15,523 nucleotides of DNA, taken from JAGNLA01 sp964472265. Lineage in GTDB: Bacteria > Caldisericota > Caldisericia > JAAYUI01. The notes under the pieces are model-generated. The model ran no database searches, was not told the DNA's origin, and saw only the letters and a program-made list of their open reading frames with translations. Shown here in pieces: positions 7,040-15,222 of this stretch; the first letter of the stretch is position 1; every line of letters begins with the position of its first letter. The position numbers and the translations under genes were made by a program. The DNA lies in NCBI GenBank assembly GCA_964472265.1, contig CAYYJO010000047.1, positions 1 to 15,523 of the forward strand. The letters are read 5' to 3'.

Positions 7040-7821
7040 CAGGCGATTTTTTCAATCCTTGTTCCGCAGTTTGGACACGGGTTTCCTGCGGTTTTGGCGG
7101 TCATTCTGGTATCGAATCCGCCGACGTTGCCGTAAATGTCGGTTTCGTTGTCTCGTCCGCCGAGTTCACAGGCTTTCGAGACCACTGTCGCAAGAGCTCT
7201 GTGAAGTCCGTCAATCTCTGCTTCCGTGAGGCTTTTTATCTTTGTTTTCGGATGAATTCCTGCTTCAAAGAGAACTTCCTGACACATGCCGTTTCCGATG
7301 CCTGAGATGCCGGGTTCGGAGACGAGGAAATATTTGACACTTGGATTTTTCGCTTCGGTCTCGACCATTCCCCTGAGTTTTTGAGTGGTGAACCCTTTGT
7401 CGAGTGGATCAGCCTTGACCCTTGAAAGGTATGGATGGTTCTCGATTTCTTTTCTAGTGAACAGGGAAACCATTCCCCAGCCGGATATTGCAACCGACAG
7501 ATGCCTTCCATCGTCAAAACCGAGCAGGAGCTGATGTTTTTTTGGCAATTCCTCATTTTTGGCGTGGAGTCTGATTTTTTCACCGCCCTCGCCAAGTGCA
7601 AGAATCAGCTGTGTGCCGATGGTTGTGAGGATATACGAGTGTTTGTTTATGGATTCGCCTATTTTCTTTCCAACAATCTTTGTCTCGTAATCTTCTTTGT
7701 CCAGGTGGTAGAAAGCGAACTTGTGGGGTGAGTTCCCCCTGATGCAGGAGGTGATGGTTCTACCCAACAATTCTTTGTTTATCTGATGTGCGATCACATA
7801 GCTTTCTGGATATTCGATCAC
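6991..7821 (-). CDS. Fpg/MutM/Nei-family DNA glycosylase-like protein lacking Pro2
   Basis: 276 residues. Family features are the helix-two-turn-helix segment at residues 169-191 (EPGISGIGNGM...EAGIHP, with GIGN at 174-177) and a C-terminal zinc finger C249-x2-C252-x16-C269-x2-C272. Members of this family excise oxidised bases and cut the resulting abasic site, using the N-terminal proline exposed after Met removal. Here the N-terminus is MIEYPES where Fpg has MPELPE: Glu3 is kept but Pro2 is Ile. The start is secure: a GTG at 7821 with GAGGTG just before it, overlapping the upstream stop as GTGA. The usual RGK segment carrying the catalytic lysine is also not evident near residue 60. Related proteins starting MIE-x-PE are, as I recall, widespread and annotated as Fpg/Nei-like, so this is probably a distinct subfamily. 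Its enzymatic activity is uncertain. Confidence 0.87.
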   Translation of the reverse strand: MIEYPESYVIAHQINKELLGRTITSCIRGNSPHKFAFYHLDKEDYETKIVGKKIGESINKHSYILTTIGTQLILALGEGGEKIRLHAKNEELPKKHQLLLGFDDGRHLSVAISGWGMVSLFTRKEIENHPYLSRVKADPLDKGFTTQKLRGMVETEAKNPSVKYFLVSEPGISGIGNGMCQEVLFEAGIHPKTKIKSLTEAEIDGLHRALATVVSKACELGGRDNETDIYGNVGGFDTRMTAKTAGNPCPNCGTRIEKIAWLGGNCYFCPKCQVVK

Positions 7822-8597
7822 TCTTTCACCTCGAAGTCGATTATTCCTATTGCCGTGAACAGGAAGCCGACGATCCAGAGGATGTGGATGGGATTGAAGA
7901 TTGAGAGGTTGTGAACAAACGGCATCCAGACATAATACTCGTAAACGCCGATCAGAAAACCGCTGGTTGCAATGAGCATGAATGGTCTACCCATCTTGCC
8001 TGACCAGAAAAGGATGACAAGCCGTATCGAGGCAATGAAGATCAACAGTATGAACACATCGTAAGTAGCACAAGTGAGGATTTCAGGAAGTGAAAGGTGT
8101 GCCGACTCGGGATGGAAAATGAATATTGAGGCCGTGATGCCGATAAGCAGAGCAATAAGAGCGCCATAAGCCAGCTTCTGTTTGCTGCTCATTGGATTTC
8201 CAACCCTGAACGGAAGGCTGAAAAGTGCTATGATCACAAGAATGGCGCCGATTGCAAAAAGAATTGATGCCCAGGTGAGGACTTCAGCATCGTTGCCCTG
8301 TATTCGCATGACCAGTTCGAAAGCTGCACCGGCAGTCAGAAAAAGACAGCCATAGCCTATCAGTTTGACCGGACCTCGTACAGAGCCGAGAAGGTTGGCA
8401 GTGTAGCCATAGTATAGGCCAACTATTGCGGTGATGAGGGTGGAAAGCACCTTCAATCCTTCAGCCCATGCAGCCCACAGGACTGATCCGTTCCATGGCG
8501 CCGGTTGCGCACCCGGTGGGTTGGGAATCAGAAACAAAACCAGGCATATCACTGCCACAGCAAAAATCGCAATAATGAGTTTAGAAAACCTATCCAT
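7818..8597 (-). CDS. Eight-helix membrane protein of unknown function
   Basis: 259 residues with about eight hydrophobic helices (approximately 7-24, 45-65, 77-97, 108-128, 142-162, 173-195, 204-223 and 236-253). Loops are short, and there is no soluble domain. I do not recognise the family. The ATG at 8597 has AGGCGG a few bases upstream and a good promoter 27 bases away. Its stop overlaps the GTG start of the Fpg-like gene by four bases (GTGA), so the two are very probably translationally coupled. The link between a membrane protein and a DNA-repair-like protein is unexplained. Confidence 0.82.
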   Translation of the reverse strand: MDRFSKLIIAIFAVAVICLVLFLIPNPPGAQPAPWNGSVLWAAWAEGLKVLSTLITAIVGLYYGYTANLLGSVRGPVKLIGYGCLFLTAGAAFELVMRIQGNDAEVLTWASILFAIGAILVIIALFSLPFRVGNPMSSKQKLAYGALIALLIGITASIFIFHPESAHLSLPEILTCATYDVFILLIFIASIRLVILFWSGKMGRPFMLIATSGFLIGVYEYYVWMPFVHNLSIFNPIHILWIVGFLFTAIGIIDFEVKE

Positions 8598-8623
8598 TCA
8601 ACCGCCTGTTTTTTCTGGTTCCG

Positions 8624-8651
8624 ATTATAGCATTGAAGTAAGGTTTGGCAA
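8624..8651 (-). promoter_or_regulatory. Sigma70-type promoter for the membrane protein / Fpg-like operon
   Basis: On the minus strand, TTGCCA (8651-8646), 16-base spacer, TATAAT (8629-8624): a perfect -10 and a 4-of-6 -35. The predicted start near 8617 gives a leader of about 20 bases including the ribosome binding site. Confidence 0.75.
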
Positions 8652-8680
8652 CAACCCTTGCCACATATTGTCGTTTTTCT

Positions 8681-10195
8681 TTATTTGCCTGAAGGGAGTG
8701 TTCTCTCTACCGATACAACGTAGCCATCGAGACTAAAAACGCAGTAATTGGGAGTCAAAGCCAGTGGCTTGACGTTGCTGCCCTGCCAGAAAAGGGCTTT
8801 CATGCCCGTGTCGTGGGCGATCACTTCTGCTTCGCCGGTATCGGAATTGCTAGCATAAACACCGACTGCGCCAAATCTTTGAAGGTACCAGTTTTTGCGA
8901 TTCCAGATACTTTTGCCGTTGGTGTCAGTCTGAACGCCATCTTTGACGTACACGCCATCGGGGAAGTTGATGTCGCCTGATCCAGTGAGCATCAAACCCT
9001 CAGGGTCAGAAATATAGCCGGTTTCAACTTCGAATTCCTGAGTGACTCTCCCGTCAAGGCTGAAAAATGCCCTCTTGCCATCGATTGATTCAAGCCTGGC
9101 GTTTGCTGTGATGTCGGTTGCCAGCGTCCAGTTTTTTTTGCCGGAGCACTTGAGCTTGCCACTGTCAAGCGTCAGAAAACAGCCGTCTTTTGTCCAGTCC
9201 CAGTATTCAATCCCGCTGATTCTGGCCAGTGATGAATCCACTATCTTCTTGCCAGCTATCAGGTATTTCCCCGAAAGTTCGAGCCTGCCTGTGACATAAA
9301 AATCTGATCCGGTTATTTTGCCATCCGGTGAAGTTTTTGTGAGCGTCCCATCCCTGCCAACCCAGAAAAGCTGGTTGTCAAGCATGGCTACCCCGCGTGA
9401 AGGATCGATCAGGGGTGTCAGATAATTCATCTCTTTGTCGTTTTGTTTGAAAAAAACCTTGTCATTTTCGGAGACAAAGCAGATACCGTCCTGAAAACCG
9501 ACAAAATCACCCTTGTGGAACCAGACTTCGCTGCCAACCGACTGTGCTGAGGGCTTTATCTGGTTTGAACCGGCGTTTACCGGTTGAGAGCCTGAAAAAA
9601 CATGTATCAGTCCGCTGGAAATCTTCTTGCTGACAAACATTTCCTCAATTTCGACAACAGCTTTTGATCTCCCAAGGGTCAGGTTCAGGGGCAGTTTGCC
9701 GGTTGCAATCTCTATACGGTCGACAAGCACACGGACGGACAACCCTTCTGGTCCGGTAATAACAGTGTCTTTTTCAAAATTCACCGTGTTGACCTTGCCA
9801 GTTGAAATGTCTACCGGCCTTTTCTCTGATCCTGGCTTACCGGCCATAAAGCCCTTCTCATCTAGCTTCGTGATGAATATGCCTGGGAGTACGCCGAGTT
9901 TGCCTGAGTTGCCGTAGAGTTCGTAGCCGGCGTCGTCGATGAGCACGGTTGTGAAAACCTCGTCTTTTTCTGGATAGATGATGTTCCCGTCGGCGTCAAT
10001 GTTGAGCGTCAGGATACAATCAGATTCTTTGCCGCTGTCAGCCACCCTCACTCGCCAAACCTGCTTGAAACCGCTTTCCGAGACCATTACAGCCGACTTG
10101 AAACCCGGGATGGAATCAAATTCATTCGGTGTGCCACCGCAGCCAGCAGAGAGAAGCGCAATCGACAGAACAACACAGGCAATCCTTTTTCGCAT
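8681..10195 (-). CDS. 504-residue lipoprotein, probably beta-rich, unknown function
   Basis: Signal peptide MRKR plus hydrophobic core and lipobox LSAGC with Cys19, so the protein is exported and lipid-anchored. The mature part alternates short hydrophobic strands with G-x-D turns (for example SPDGKITGS, SIDGKRAFFSLDGRV, LTPNYCVFSLDGYVVS), which suggests a beta-propeller-like or otherwise all-beta fold of repeated strands, but I do not recognise the family. It contains no catalytic motif I can name. The ATG at 10195 has no ribosome binding site; instead TATAAT ends six bases upstream, so the mRNA is probably leaderless. It is divergent from the phosphotransferase gene across a 50-bp gap. Confidence 0.85.
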   Translation of the reverse strand: MRKRIACVVLSIALLSAGCGGTPNEFDSIPGFKSAVMVSESGFKQVWRVRVADSGKESDCILTLNIDADGNIIYPEKDEVFTTVLIDDAGYELYGNSGKLGVLPGIFITKLDEKGFMAGKPGSEKRPVDISTGKVNTVNFEKDTVITGPEGLSVRVLVDRIEIATGKLPLNLTLGRSKAVVEIEEMFVSKKISSGLIHVFSGSQPVNAGSNQIKPSAQSVGSEVWFHKGDFVGFQDGICFVSENDKVFFKQNDKEMNYLTPLIDPSRGVAMLDNQLFWVGRDGTLTKTSPDGKITGSDFYVTGRLELSGKYLIAGKKIVDSSLARISGIEYWDWTKDGCFLTLDSGKLKCSGKKNWTLATDITANARLESIDGKRAFFSLDGRVTQEFEVETGYISDPEGLMLTGSGDINFPDGVYVKDGVQTDTNGKSIWNRKNWYLQRFGAVGVYASNSDTGEAEVIAHDTGMKALFWQGSNVKPLALTPNYCVFSLDGYVVSVERTLPSGK

Positions 10196-10201
10196 GGGTC
10201 A

Positions 10202-10207
10202 ATTATA
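10202..10207 (-). promoter_or_regulatory. -10 element of a leaderless promoter for the 504-residue lipoprotein
   Basis: TATAAT on the minus strand, ending six bases before the ATG at 10195. A start six to seven bases after the -10 would fall on the ATG itself. The -35 region is poor (GTTTAT at a 17-base spacing). Confidence 0.6.
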
Positions 10208-10210
10208 GCC

Positions 10211-10225
10211 TTTGCAATTTGCAAA
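10211..10225. promoter_or_regulatory. 15-bp palindrome overlapping the -35 of the kinase promoter
   Basis: TTTGCAA-T-TTGCAAA is a perfect inverted repeat in the gap between the two divergent genes. It covers the -35 element of the plus-strand promoter and lies in the spacer of the minus-strand one, a position where a repressor could act on both. No regulator gene is identified nearby. Confidence 0.45.
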
Positions 10226-10239
10226 TAAACTGGTATAAA
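10212..10239 (+). promoter_or_regulatory. Promoter for the phosphotransferase gene, probably leaderless
   Basis: TTGCAA (10212-10217), 16-base spacer, TATAAA (10234-10239). The -10 ends six bases before the ATG at 10246, so transcription should begin at or next to the start codon. Confidence 0.65.
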
Positions 10240-10245
10240 AGTTTC

Positions 10246-11067
10246 ATGCAGAAACTAGGACAATTGCTTGGCCAGGGCACATCCGGCCAGGTTTACCGCT
10301 ATGGAAACGACACGGTCATCAAGCTCTTCTTTCCGGAAATTCCTCCAGAAAAGATTGGCTTTGAGGCTCGCATCACAAAATATGTCAATGAGTCCGGCCT
10401 TCCTGCAGCCAAGGTTTATGACATCATCGACTATGGCGGCAGAATCGGCATCATCTACCAGAATCTTTCCGGCAAGGCTCTGCTTCAGTTCATAGGCAAA
10501 CAGGTTCACAGAATATTCTACTGGGCTGATGTTTTGGCCAAAATCCATACCCAGATCCATTCCTGTCCGGTGCCAAAAGATTTGCCGACCCAGAAAGAGC
10601 TTTATGCTGACTGGATTGTTGCCGCACAAGGTCTTTCAAATCCAGTAAAAGACAAGGTTTTAAAGTATCTCGACACATTGCCGGATGGTGACAAGCTTTG
10701 CCACAACGACCTCCACCCTGACAACATCGTCCAGACAAATGCCGGCTTTGTGGTTATCGACTGGACGTGCACCCGTGTTGGCGACCCGCTTGCAGATGTT
10801 GCAAATTCAATGTTTGTAATCCAGATCGGTGAAGTCCAGTCCGACACACCTGGGCAAAACGGCATCGCAATCGGCCGACTCGCATTCTCATGGCTCTACG
10901 CCAGGGATTATCTGAAAATCAACGGTGGCAAAATGACCGACGTTTCCAGATGGAAACTGCCCATCGCAGCCTCTCGCCTGATCTATAAATTTCCGAAAGA
11001 AAAAAAGCCCTGCATCGATACCGTCCATGCCGAAATCAGAGTTTTGGAGAAAAAAGGCTTGATATAA
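10246..11067 (+). CDS. Aminoglycoside phosphotransferase / choline kinase-family protein
   Basis: 273 residues with the protein-kinase-like fold of the APH family (PF01636 type): a glycine-rich loop LGQGTSGQVY (8-17), Lys26 in VIK, the catalytic loop HNDLHPDN (153-160, Asp155 as base and Asn160 for metal), and the metal-binding IDW (Asp172). It should transfer phosphate from ATP to a small hydroxylated substrate in the cytoplasm, but the sequence does not tell which; there is no reason to call it a resistance enzyme. The start at 10246 begins exactly where family similarity begins. The frame is open further upstream, but that part overlaps the divergent gene and the promoter. There is no ribosome binding site. 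The gene ends just before a bidirectional terminator. Confidence 0.85.
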   Translation: MQKLGQLLGQGTSGQVYRYGNDTVIKLFFPEIPPEKIGFEARITKYVNESGLPAAKVYDIIDYGGRIGIIYQNLSGKALLQFIGKQVHRIFYWADVLAKIHTQIHSCPVPKDLPTQKELYADWIVAAQGLSNPVKDKVLKYLDTLPDGDKLCHNDLHPDNIVQTNAGFVVIDWTCTRVGDPLADVANSMFVIQIGEVQSDTPGQNGIAIGRLAFSWLYARDYLKINGGKMTDVSRWKLPIAASRLIYKFPKEKKPCIDTVHAEIRVLEKKGLI

Positions 11068-11068
11068 A

Positions 11069-11099
11069 AAAAACCGCAGCCTTGATGGCTGCGGTTTTT
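11069..11099. terminator. Bidirectional rho-independent terminator between convergent genes
   Basis: AAAAACCGCAGCC, loop TTGAT, GGCTGCGGTTTTT: a perfect 13-bp stem with A-run and T-run flanks. It starts two bases after the kinase stop and lies 15 bases beyond the amtB stop, serving both. Confidence 0.95.
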
Positions 11100-11113
11100 G
11101 ATTGATGATAAAA

Positions 11114-12349
11114 TCAGATGTAGGCTATTTCGCCGTGTTCGCTGTCGTCCAGGCCGATTTCCTGCTCTTCGGCCGTTGCCCTGACACGAGTGAACTTGTT
11201 GATCACCCACAGTGCTGCGTACGAGAAGAGGAATGACCAGATGAGGGCGATCATGACCGACCCAACCATCTTGCCAAAGAACTCAAGCGATCCGCCAAAC
11301 AGGAGACCCTGCTGGAACGGCTGGATTGTCGGGTTGGCAAGCGAGGTGGCAAACAGGGCAGTGCAGATTACGCCTGTGAAGCCGCCCATGCCGTGGACGC
11401 CCCAGACATCGAGTGCGTCGTCCCATCCGAGTTTGTTTTTAAGTCCAACTGCCAGGTAGCAGACAATCGAGGCTATGGCTCCTATGCAGACAGCCGCCCA
11501 CAACGGGACATAGCCGGCGGCAGGTGTGATGGCGACAAGGCCAGCAACCGCACCGGTGAGCAACCCGATGAATTTGGGCTTCTTTTCAAATATCCACGCT
11601 ATGATCAGCCACACAACCGCAGCCACTGACGCTGCAATATCGGTGTTTAGGAAGGCGAGTCCTGTGATTGAATTCACTCCGAGGGCTGAACCGGCGTTGA
11701 AGCCATACCAACCGAACCAGAGGAGACCGGTGCCAAGTGCGACAAGAGGAATGCTGTGCGGTTTGTGGTCAACCTTTTTCCGTTTACCCACAAAGAAGAC
11801 CGAAGCCAACGCTCCAAATCCTGCCGTTGCGTGAACGACCGTACCACCGGCGAAGTCGAGGACACCCCACTGTGAGAAGAGTCCGCCGCCCCAAACCATA
11901 TGGCATACAGGGAAATAGACGAACAGGAGCCAGAAGGTGAGGAAAACCAGATACGGCCCGAACTTGATCCTGTTGGCAAATGCTCCAGTGATCAGCGCCG
12001 GTGTGATGATGGCAAACATCATCTGGTAGGCGACAAAGATGATCAGTGGCAGTGCCGGATTGGCTTGTGTCGATGCCGTAAGGGTGATCCCGTTGAAGAA
12101 CGACATCTTCAGATCACCGATGATTCCTCCGATATCGCCCGAAAAGCAAAGCGAATAACCGACAAGGAACCAGATAAGGGTTGTCCATCCCATTGACACA
12201 AAGCTCTGCGTCATGATGGTGAGGACGTTTTTCCTGCTGACCAGACCTCCATAAAAGAAGGCCAGGCCCGGGGTCATAAGCATTACAAGACTCGTGCAGA
12301 CGAGCATGAACGCTATAGTCCCAGTATCAAAACCTGCTGCAAGTGGCAT
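11114..12349 (-). CDS. amtB: Ammonium transporter AmtB
   Basis: 411 residues, the usual Amt length, with about eleven membrane helices. Signatures are MLMTPGLAFFYGGLV near the N-terminus, DFAGGTVVHATAG (Asp165, pore His173) and VWGVHGMGGF (second pore His319). The C-terminal tail EEIGLD-like segment followed by SEHGE matches the region that binds the PII protein GlnK in the family, so PII control is likely although no glnK gene is seen in the window. The protein conducts ammonium across the inner membrane. The ATG at 12349 has AGGAG nine bases upstream. It has its own promoter, and its 3' end shares a terminator with the kinase gene. Confidence 0.96.
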   Translation of the reverse strand: MPLAAGFDTGTIAFMLVCTSLVMLMTPGLAFFYGGLVSRKNVLTIMTQSFVSMGWTTLIWFLVGYSLCFSGDIGGIIGDLKMSFFNGITLTASTQANPALPLIIFVAYQMMFAIITPALITGAFANRIKFGPYLVFLTFWLLFVYFPVCHMVWGGGLFSQWGVLDFAGGTVVHATAGFGALASVFFVGKRKKVDHKPHSIPLVALGTGLLWFGWYGFNAGSALGVNSITGLAFLNTDIAASVAAVVWLIIAWIFEKKPKFIGLLTGAVAGLVAITPAAGYVPLWAAVCIGAIASIVCYLAVGLKNKLGWDDALDVWGVHGMGGFTGVICTALFATSLANPTIQPFQQGLLFGGSLEFFGKMVGSVMIALIWSFLFSYAALWVINKFTRVRATAEEQEIGLDDSEHGEIAYI

Positions 12350-12390
12350 AAACCGTTTCTCCTTTTTTATAAAAATTCAAATATGGAACC

Positions 12391-12418
12391 AATATACAGT
12401 ATTTAACCAAGTTGTAAA
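12391..12418 (-). promoter_or_regulatory. Candidate sigma70-type promoter of amtB
   Basis: Minus strand TTTACA (12418-12413), 16-base spacer, TATATT (12396-12391), giving a leader of about 35 bases. I see no sigma54-type GG-N10-GC element, which might be expected for nitrogen control in some bacteria. Confidence 0.5.
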
Positions 12419-12517
12419 TATTTCGCATTAGGTGAAAAAAAGTAACATTATTTACAATATGTTTAAAATAATTTATGGTTTGTTTTTGTGACGTAAGAAG
12501 AGAAGTCAAAATAAATA

Positions 12518-12571
12518 CAAAAGCCACATTACTAACAATTAAATGCTGAATTATTAGCAATGTGGCTTTTG
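12518..12571 (-). terminator. Terminator of the Mg2+ ATPase gene
   Basis: Arms CAAAAGCCACATT (12518-12530) and AATGTGGCTTTTG (12559-12571) form a perfect 13-bp stem directly after the stop codon. The 28-base loop can extend the stem with CTAA/TTAG after a single A-C mismatch. On the minus strand the right-hand arm ends in CTTTTG followed by a T-rich TATTTATTTT, consistent with a terminator. The large apical part is less typical. Confidence 0.7.
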
Positions 12572-12573
12572 TC

Positions 12574-15219
12574 TCAATCCTGACCGAATTTTCTGATGAA
12601 CCAACTTTTCACAAGCTGGGTGAGGATCATGTAAAGTACCATTATCCCAAGCAGAATCGGCCAATAGAGCCATGGGAGCTGTATGAATCCAAGTCCTGGG
12701 GCGATGGGGGTGAATGGCAGGGCGATGCCAAACATGACCACAATCAGCGTCGTCAGCGACAGCTGAAGGCTTGCCATGGACTGGATGAAAGGAACGCGGT
12801 TTGTTCTGATGACGTGGATGATGAGCGTCTGGGTGAACAGCGATTCTATGAACCACCCGGTGTGGAAAAGAACCGGGTTGTTCCAGCACCCGAAGACGTA
12901 GATCATGACAAAGAACGTGACAAAGTCAAAAATGGAGCTGATTGGGCCGATGAAAACGATGAACCGCCTGATATTGACGACCGACCATCTCCTCGGTTTT
13001 TCAAGCCACTCAGCGTCAACTTCGTCTGATGGAATGCCGGTTTGTGAGAAGTCGTAAAGCAGATTGTTGACAAGAATCTGTGCCGGAAGCATTGGCAGGA
13101 ATGGGAGGAATGCGCTTGCTCCGACCACCGAGAACATGTTTCCGAAGTTGCTTGAAGCGACCATCTTGATGTATTTGGTTATATTTCCAAAAACCCGTCT
13201 GCCTTCGATGACGCCTTTCTCAAGCACGAGCAGGGAGTTTTCAAGCAGGATGATGTCACTGGACTCTTTGGCTATGTCGACGGCTGTGTCGACGGAAATG
13301 CCAACGTCAGCACGCTTGAGCGCCGGTGCATCGTTGATTCCGTCGCCTACGAAACCGACAACGTGGCCGTGAGCCTGCAATGCTTTGATGATTCGTTCCT
13401 TATGGGCTGGGGCGAGTTTGGCAAAAACCGTGACGTTCTGGGCGCGCTTTGCAAGTTCATTGTCGTCCATGCCCTCAAGCTCTCCGCCGAGAAGGATGTC
13501 TTCAATGCTCAAATCAACATCCTTGCAAACTTTTCTGCTGACAATCTCGTTGTCGCCTGTGAGGATTTTCACGCTCACATGGAGTTTCTGAAGCTCTTCA
13601 ATGGCCTGTGACGCCGTCTCTTTTGGTGGGTCAAGGAAGGCCAGGAATCCGACGAGTGTAAGGTCGCTTTCGTCTGCCACTGAGTATGTTTTCTGGTTCA
13701 GATCCATCTCCTTGATGGCGATGCCAAGCACCCTGAAACCGTCTTCGTTCATTGACTGGACGAGTTCCCTTGCCGATGAAAGATGCTCATCCTCAAGGCT
13801 TGACTCATTGCCGTCAACTTCATAATGTGTACAGATTGCGAGCGTTTCCTCGATGGCACCCTTGCAAACGAGGATGTGCCTGCCGTCCTTGTCGGAAACG
13901 ATGACGCTCATTCTGCGCCTGACAAAATCAAACGGGATTTCGTCAACCTTTTTGAAATCCTCCCTGACCCGCAGATCCTCCTCAACCTCCTTGTGGTCGA
14001 GGATGGCAAAGTCGAGCATGTTGCGAAGTCCCGTCTGGTAAAACGAGTTGAGGTAGGCATAATTCAAAACTTCCTCGGAATCCTCGCCGTAAACATCGAG
14101 ATGCTGTTCAAGAACAACTTTCCCCTGCGTAATTGTTCCGGTTTTGTCGGTGCACAGGATGTCCATTGCTCCAAAGTTCTGGATTGAGCTGAGGTTTTTG
14201 ACGATGACCTTGTGTTTGGACATGATCAGTGCGCCACGGGAAAGGTTGACTGTGACGATCATCGGAAGCATTTCCGGTGTCAGGCCGACGGCAACCGACA
14301 TGGCAAAGAGCATGGCTTCAAACCAAAGATTCAGCCCCTTGGTCAAAAGGTTGATCAGGAACACGCATGGTACGAGGATGACCATGAAACCCATCATCAG
14401 ATAGGTGACCTGATTGATGCCCTTGTCAAAGCCAGTTGTGACATTCTGTCTTGTCAGCGACTGGGAAATGGAGCCGAAGTAGGTGTCTTTTCCTGTGAGA
14501 ATTATTACGGCAATGCCTGTTCCTGAAACAACGTTTGTGCCCAGGAAGCAGATGTTGTTGAATTCCAGAGGGTTTGTTCCTGCATTCTCCAGCTTGCCGG
14601 CAAACTTTTCGACAGGTAGAGCTTCACCTGTGAGAGCGGATTGGTTCAAGAAGAGGTCTTTTGCCTGAACCAGCCTGACATCGCCGGGGACAACGTCACC
14701 TGCAGAAAGCTTTATGAGATCGCCTGGGACGAGGTCTTCAAGCGGGATTTCAATCTGTTCGCCCTCACGGTAAACCGTTGAGGTTGTGGTGACCATTGCC
14801 CTGAGTTTTTCGGCTGCGCTGTCGGCTTTGAGTTCCTGTACATATTTGATTGAAACACCGAGGGCAACCATGGTCATCATGATGATGATTGAAGTCAGGC
14901 TTTCCTTGCCTGACATTGCCCAGGTGATTGCAGCAAGACCGATGAGCAGGATGACCAGCGGATTTCCAAAAGTCTTGAAAAGTTTGATAATTGGGTTCTC
15001 TTTTTTTACTGCAACAGACTCGTTTCTGCCGAACCTTTTGCGTCTGAAGTCTGCCTCGAAGTCGTGAAGTCCGGCAATGGACGTCTCATATGACTCAAAA
15101 ATGCTGTCGATGTCTGCTGTTGCAGCCTCGGTGAGGTATTTCGAAAGGTGGGACTGTGTTCCTCTGTTTAAGTCCGACCTTTGGTTAACATTTGTGATGT
15201 TTGGACGAAGCCTGCCCAT
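12574..15219 (-). CDS. mgtA: Magnesium-translocating P-type ATPase, MgtA type
   Basis: 881 residues, close to the roughly 900 of MgtA/MgtB. P-type ATPase elements in order are TGEA (197-200, actuator), TPEML in the fourth helix (314-318), CTDKTGT with phosphorylated Asp358, KGA (453-455, nucleotide site), TGDN (554-557) and GDGINDAP (625-632). The segments around QNFGAMDILC and the ASSNFGN-FSV helix with FLPFLPMLP are characteristic of the Mg2+-importing P3B group. It imports Mg2+ across the inner membrane using ATP. The actuator reads TGEA rather than the more common TGES, a tolerated variant. GGAGG lies five bases before the ATG at 15219. A receiver-like gene ends 59 bases upstream on the same strand, so cotranscription is likely, and a folding leader covers the ribosome binding site. 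Confidence 0.95.
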   Translation of the reverse strand: MGRLRPNITNVNQRSDLNRGTQSHLSKYLTEAATADIDSIFESYETSIAGLHDFEADFRRKRFGRNESVAVKKENPIIKLFKTFGNPLVILLIGLAAITWAMSGKESLTSIIIMMTMVALGVSIKYVQELKADSAAEKLRAMVTTTSTVYREGEQIEIPLEDLVPGDLIKLSAGDVVPGDVRLVQAKDLFLNQSALTGEALPVEKFAGKLENAGTNPLEFNNICFLGTNVVSGTGIAVIILTGKDTYFGSISQSLTRQNVTTGFDKGINQVTYLMMGFMVILVPCVFLINLLTKGLNLWFEAMLFAMSVAVGLTPEMLPMIVTVNLSRGALIMSKHKVIVKNLSSIQNFGAMDILCTDKTGTITQGKVVLEQHLDVYGEDSEEVLNYAYLNSFYQTGLRNMLDFAILDHKEVEEDLRVREDFKKVDEIPFDFVRRRMSVIVSDKDGRHILVCKGAIEETLAICTHYEVDGNESSLEDEHLSSARELVQSMNEDGFRVLGIAIKEMDLNQKTYSVADESDLTLVGFLAFLDPPKETASQAIEELQKLHVSVKILTGDNEIVSRKVCKDVDLSIEDILLGGELEGMDDNELAKRAQNVTVFAKLAPAHKERIIKALQAHGHVVGFVGDGINDAPALKRADVGISVDTAVDIAKESSDIILLENSLLVLEKGVIEGRRVFGNITKYIKMVASSNFGNMFSVVGASAFLPFLPMLPAQILVNNLLYDFSQTGIPSDEVDAEWLEKPRRWSVVNIRRFIVFIGPISSIFDFVTFFVMIYVFGCWNNPVLFHTGWFIESLFTQTLIIHVIRTNRVPFIQSMASLQLSLTTLIVVMFGIALPFTPIAPGLGFIQLPWLYWPILLGIMVLYMILTQLVKSWFIRKFGQD

Positions 15220-15222
15220 GAA

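Noticed and set aside
6958..7305. 115-residue plus-strand open frame opposite the Fpg-like gene
   Set aside because: Antisense shadow of a well supported gene; no ribosome binding site.
10129..10245. N-terminal extension of the phosphotransferase
   Set aside because: It overlaps the divergent lipoprotein gene and both promoters, and the kinase-like sequence begins at the ATG at 10246.
10246..11067. Calling the kinase an antibiotic-resistance gene
   Set aside because: The family fold is shared by many housekeeping kinases, and nothing in the context (no mobile element, no other resistance gene) supports it.
12562..13029. 155-residue plus-strand open frame opposite the Mg2+ ATPase
   Set aside because: It is the complement of strongly conserved P-type ATPase sequence, and its highly charged composition is a reading-frame artefact.
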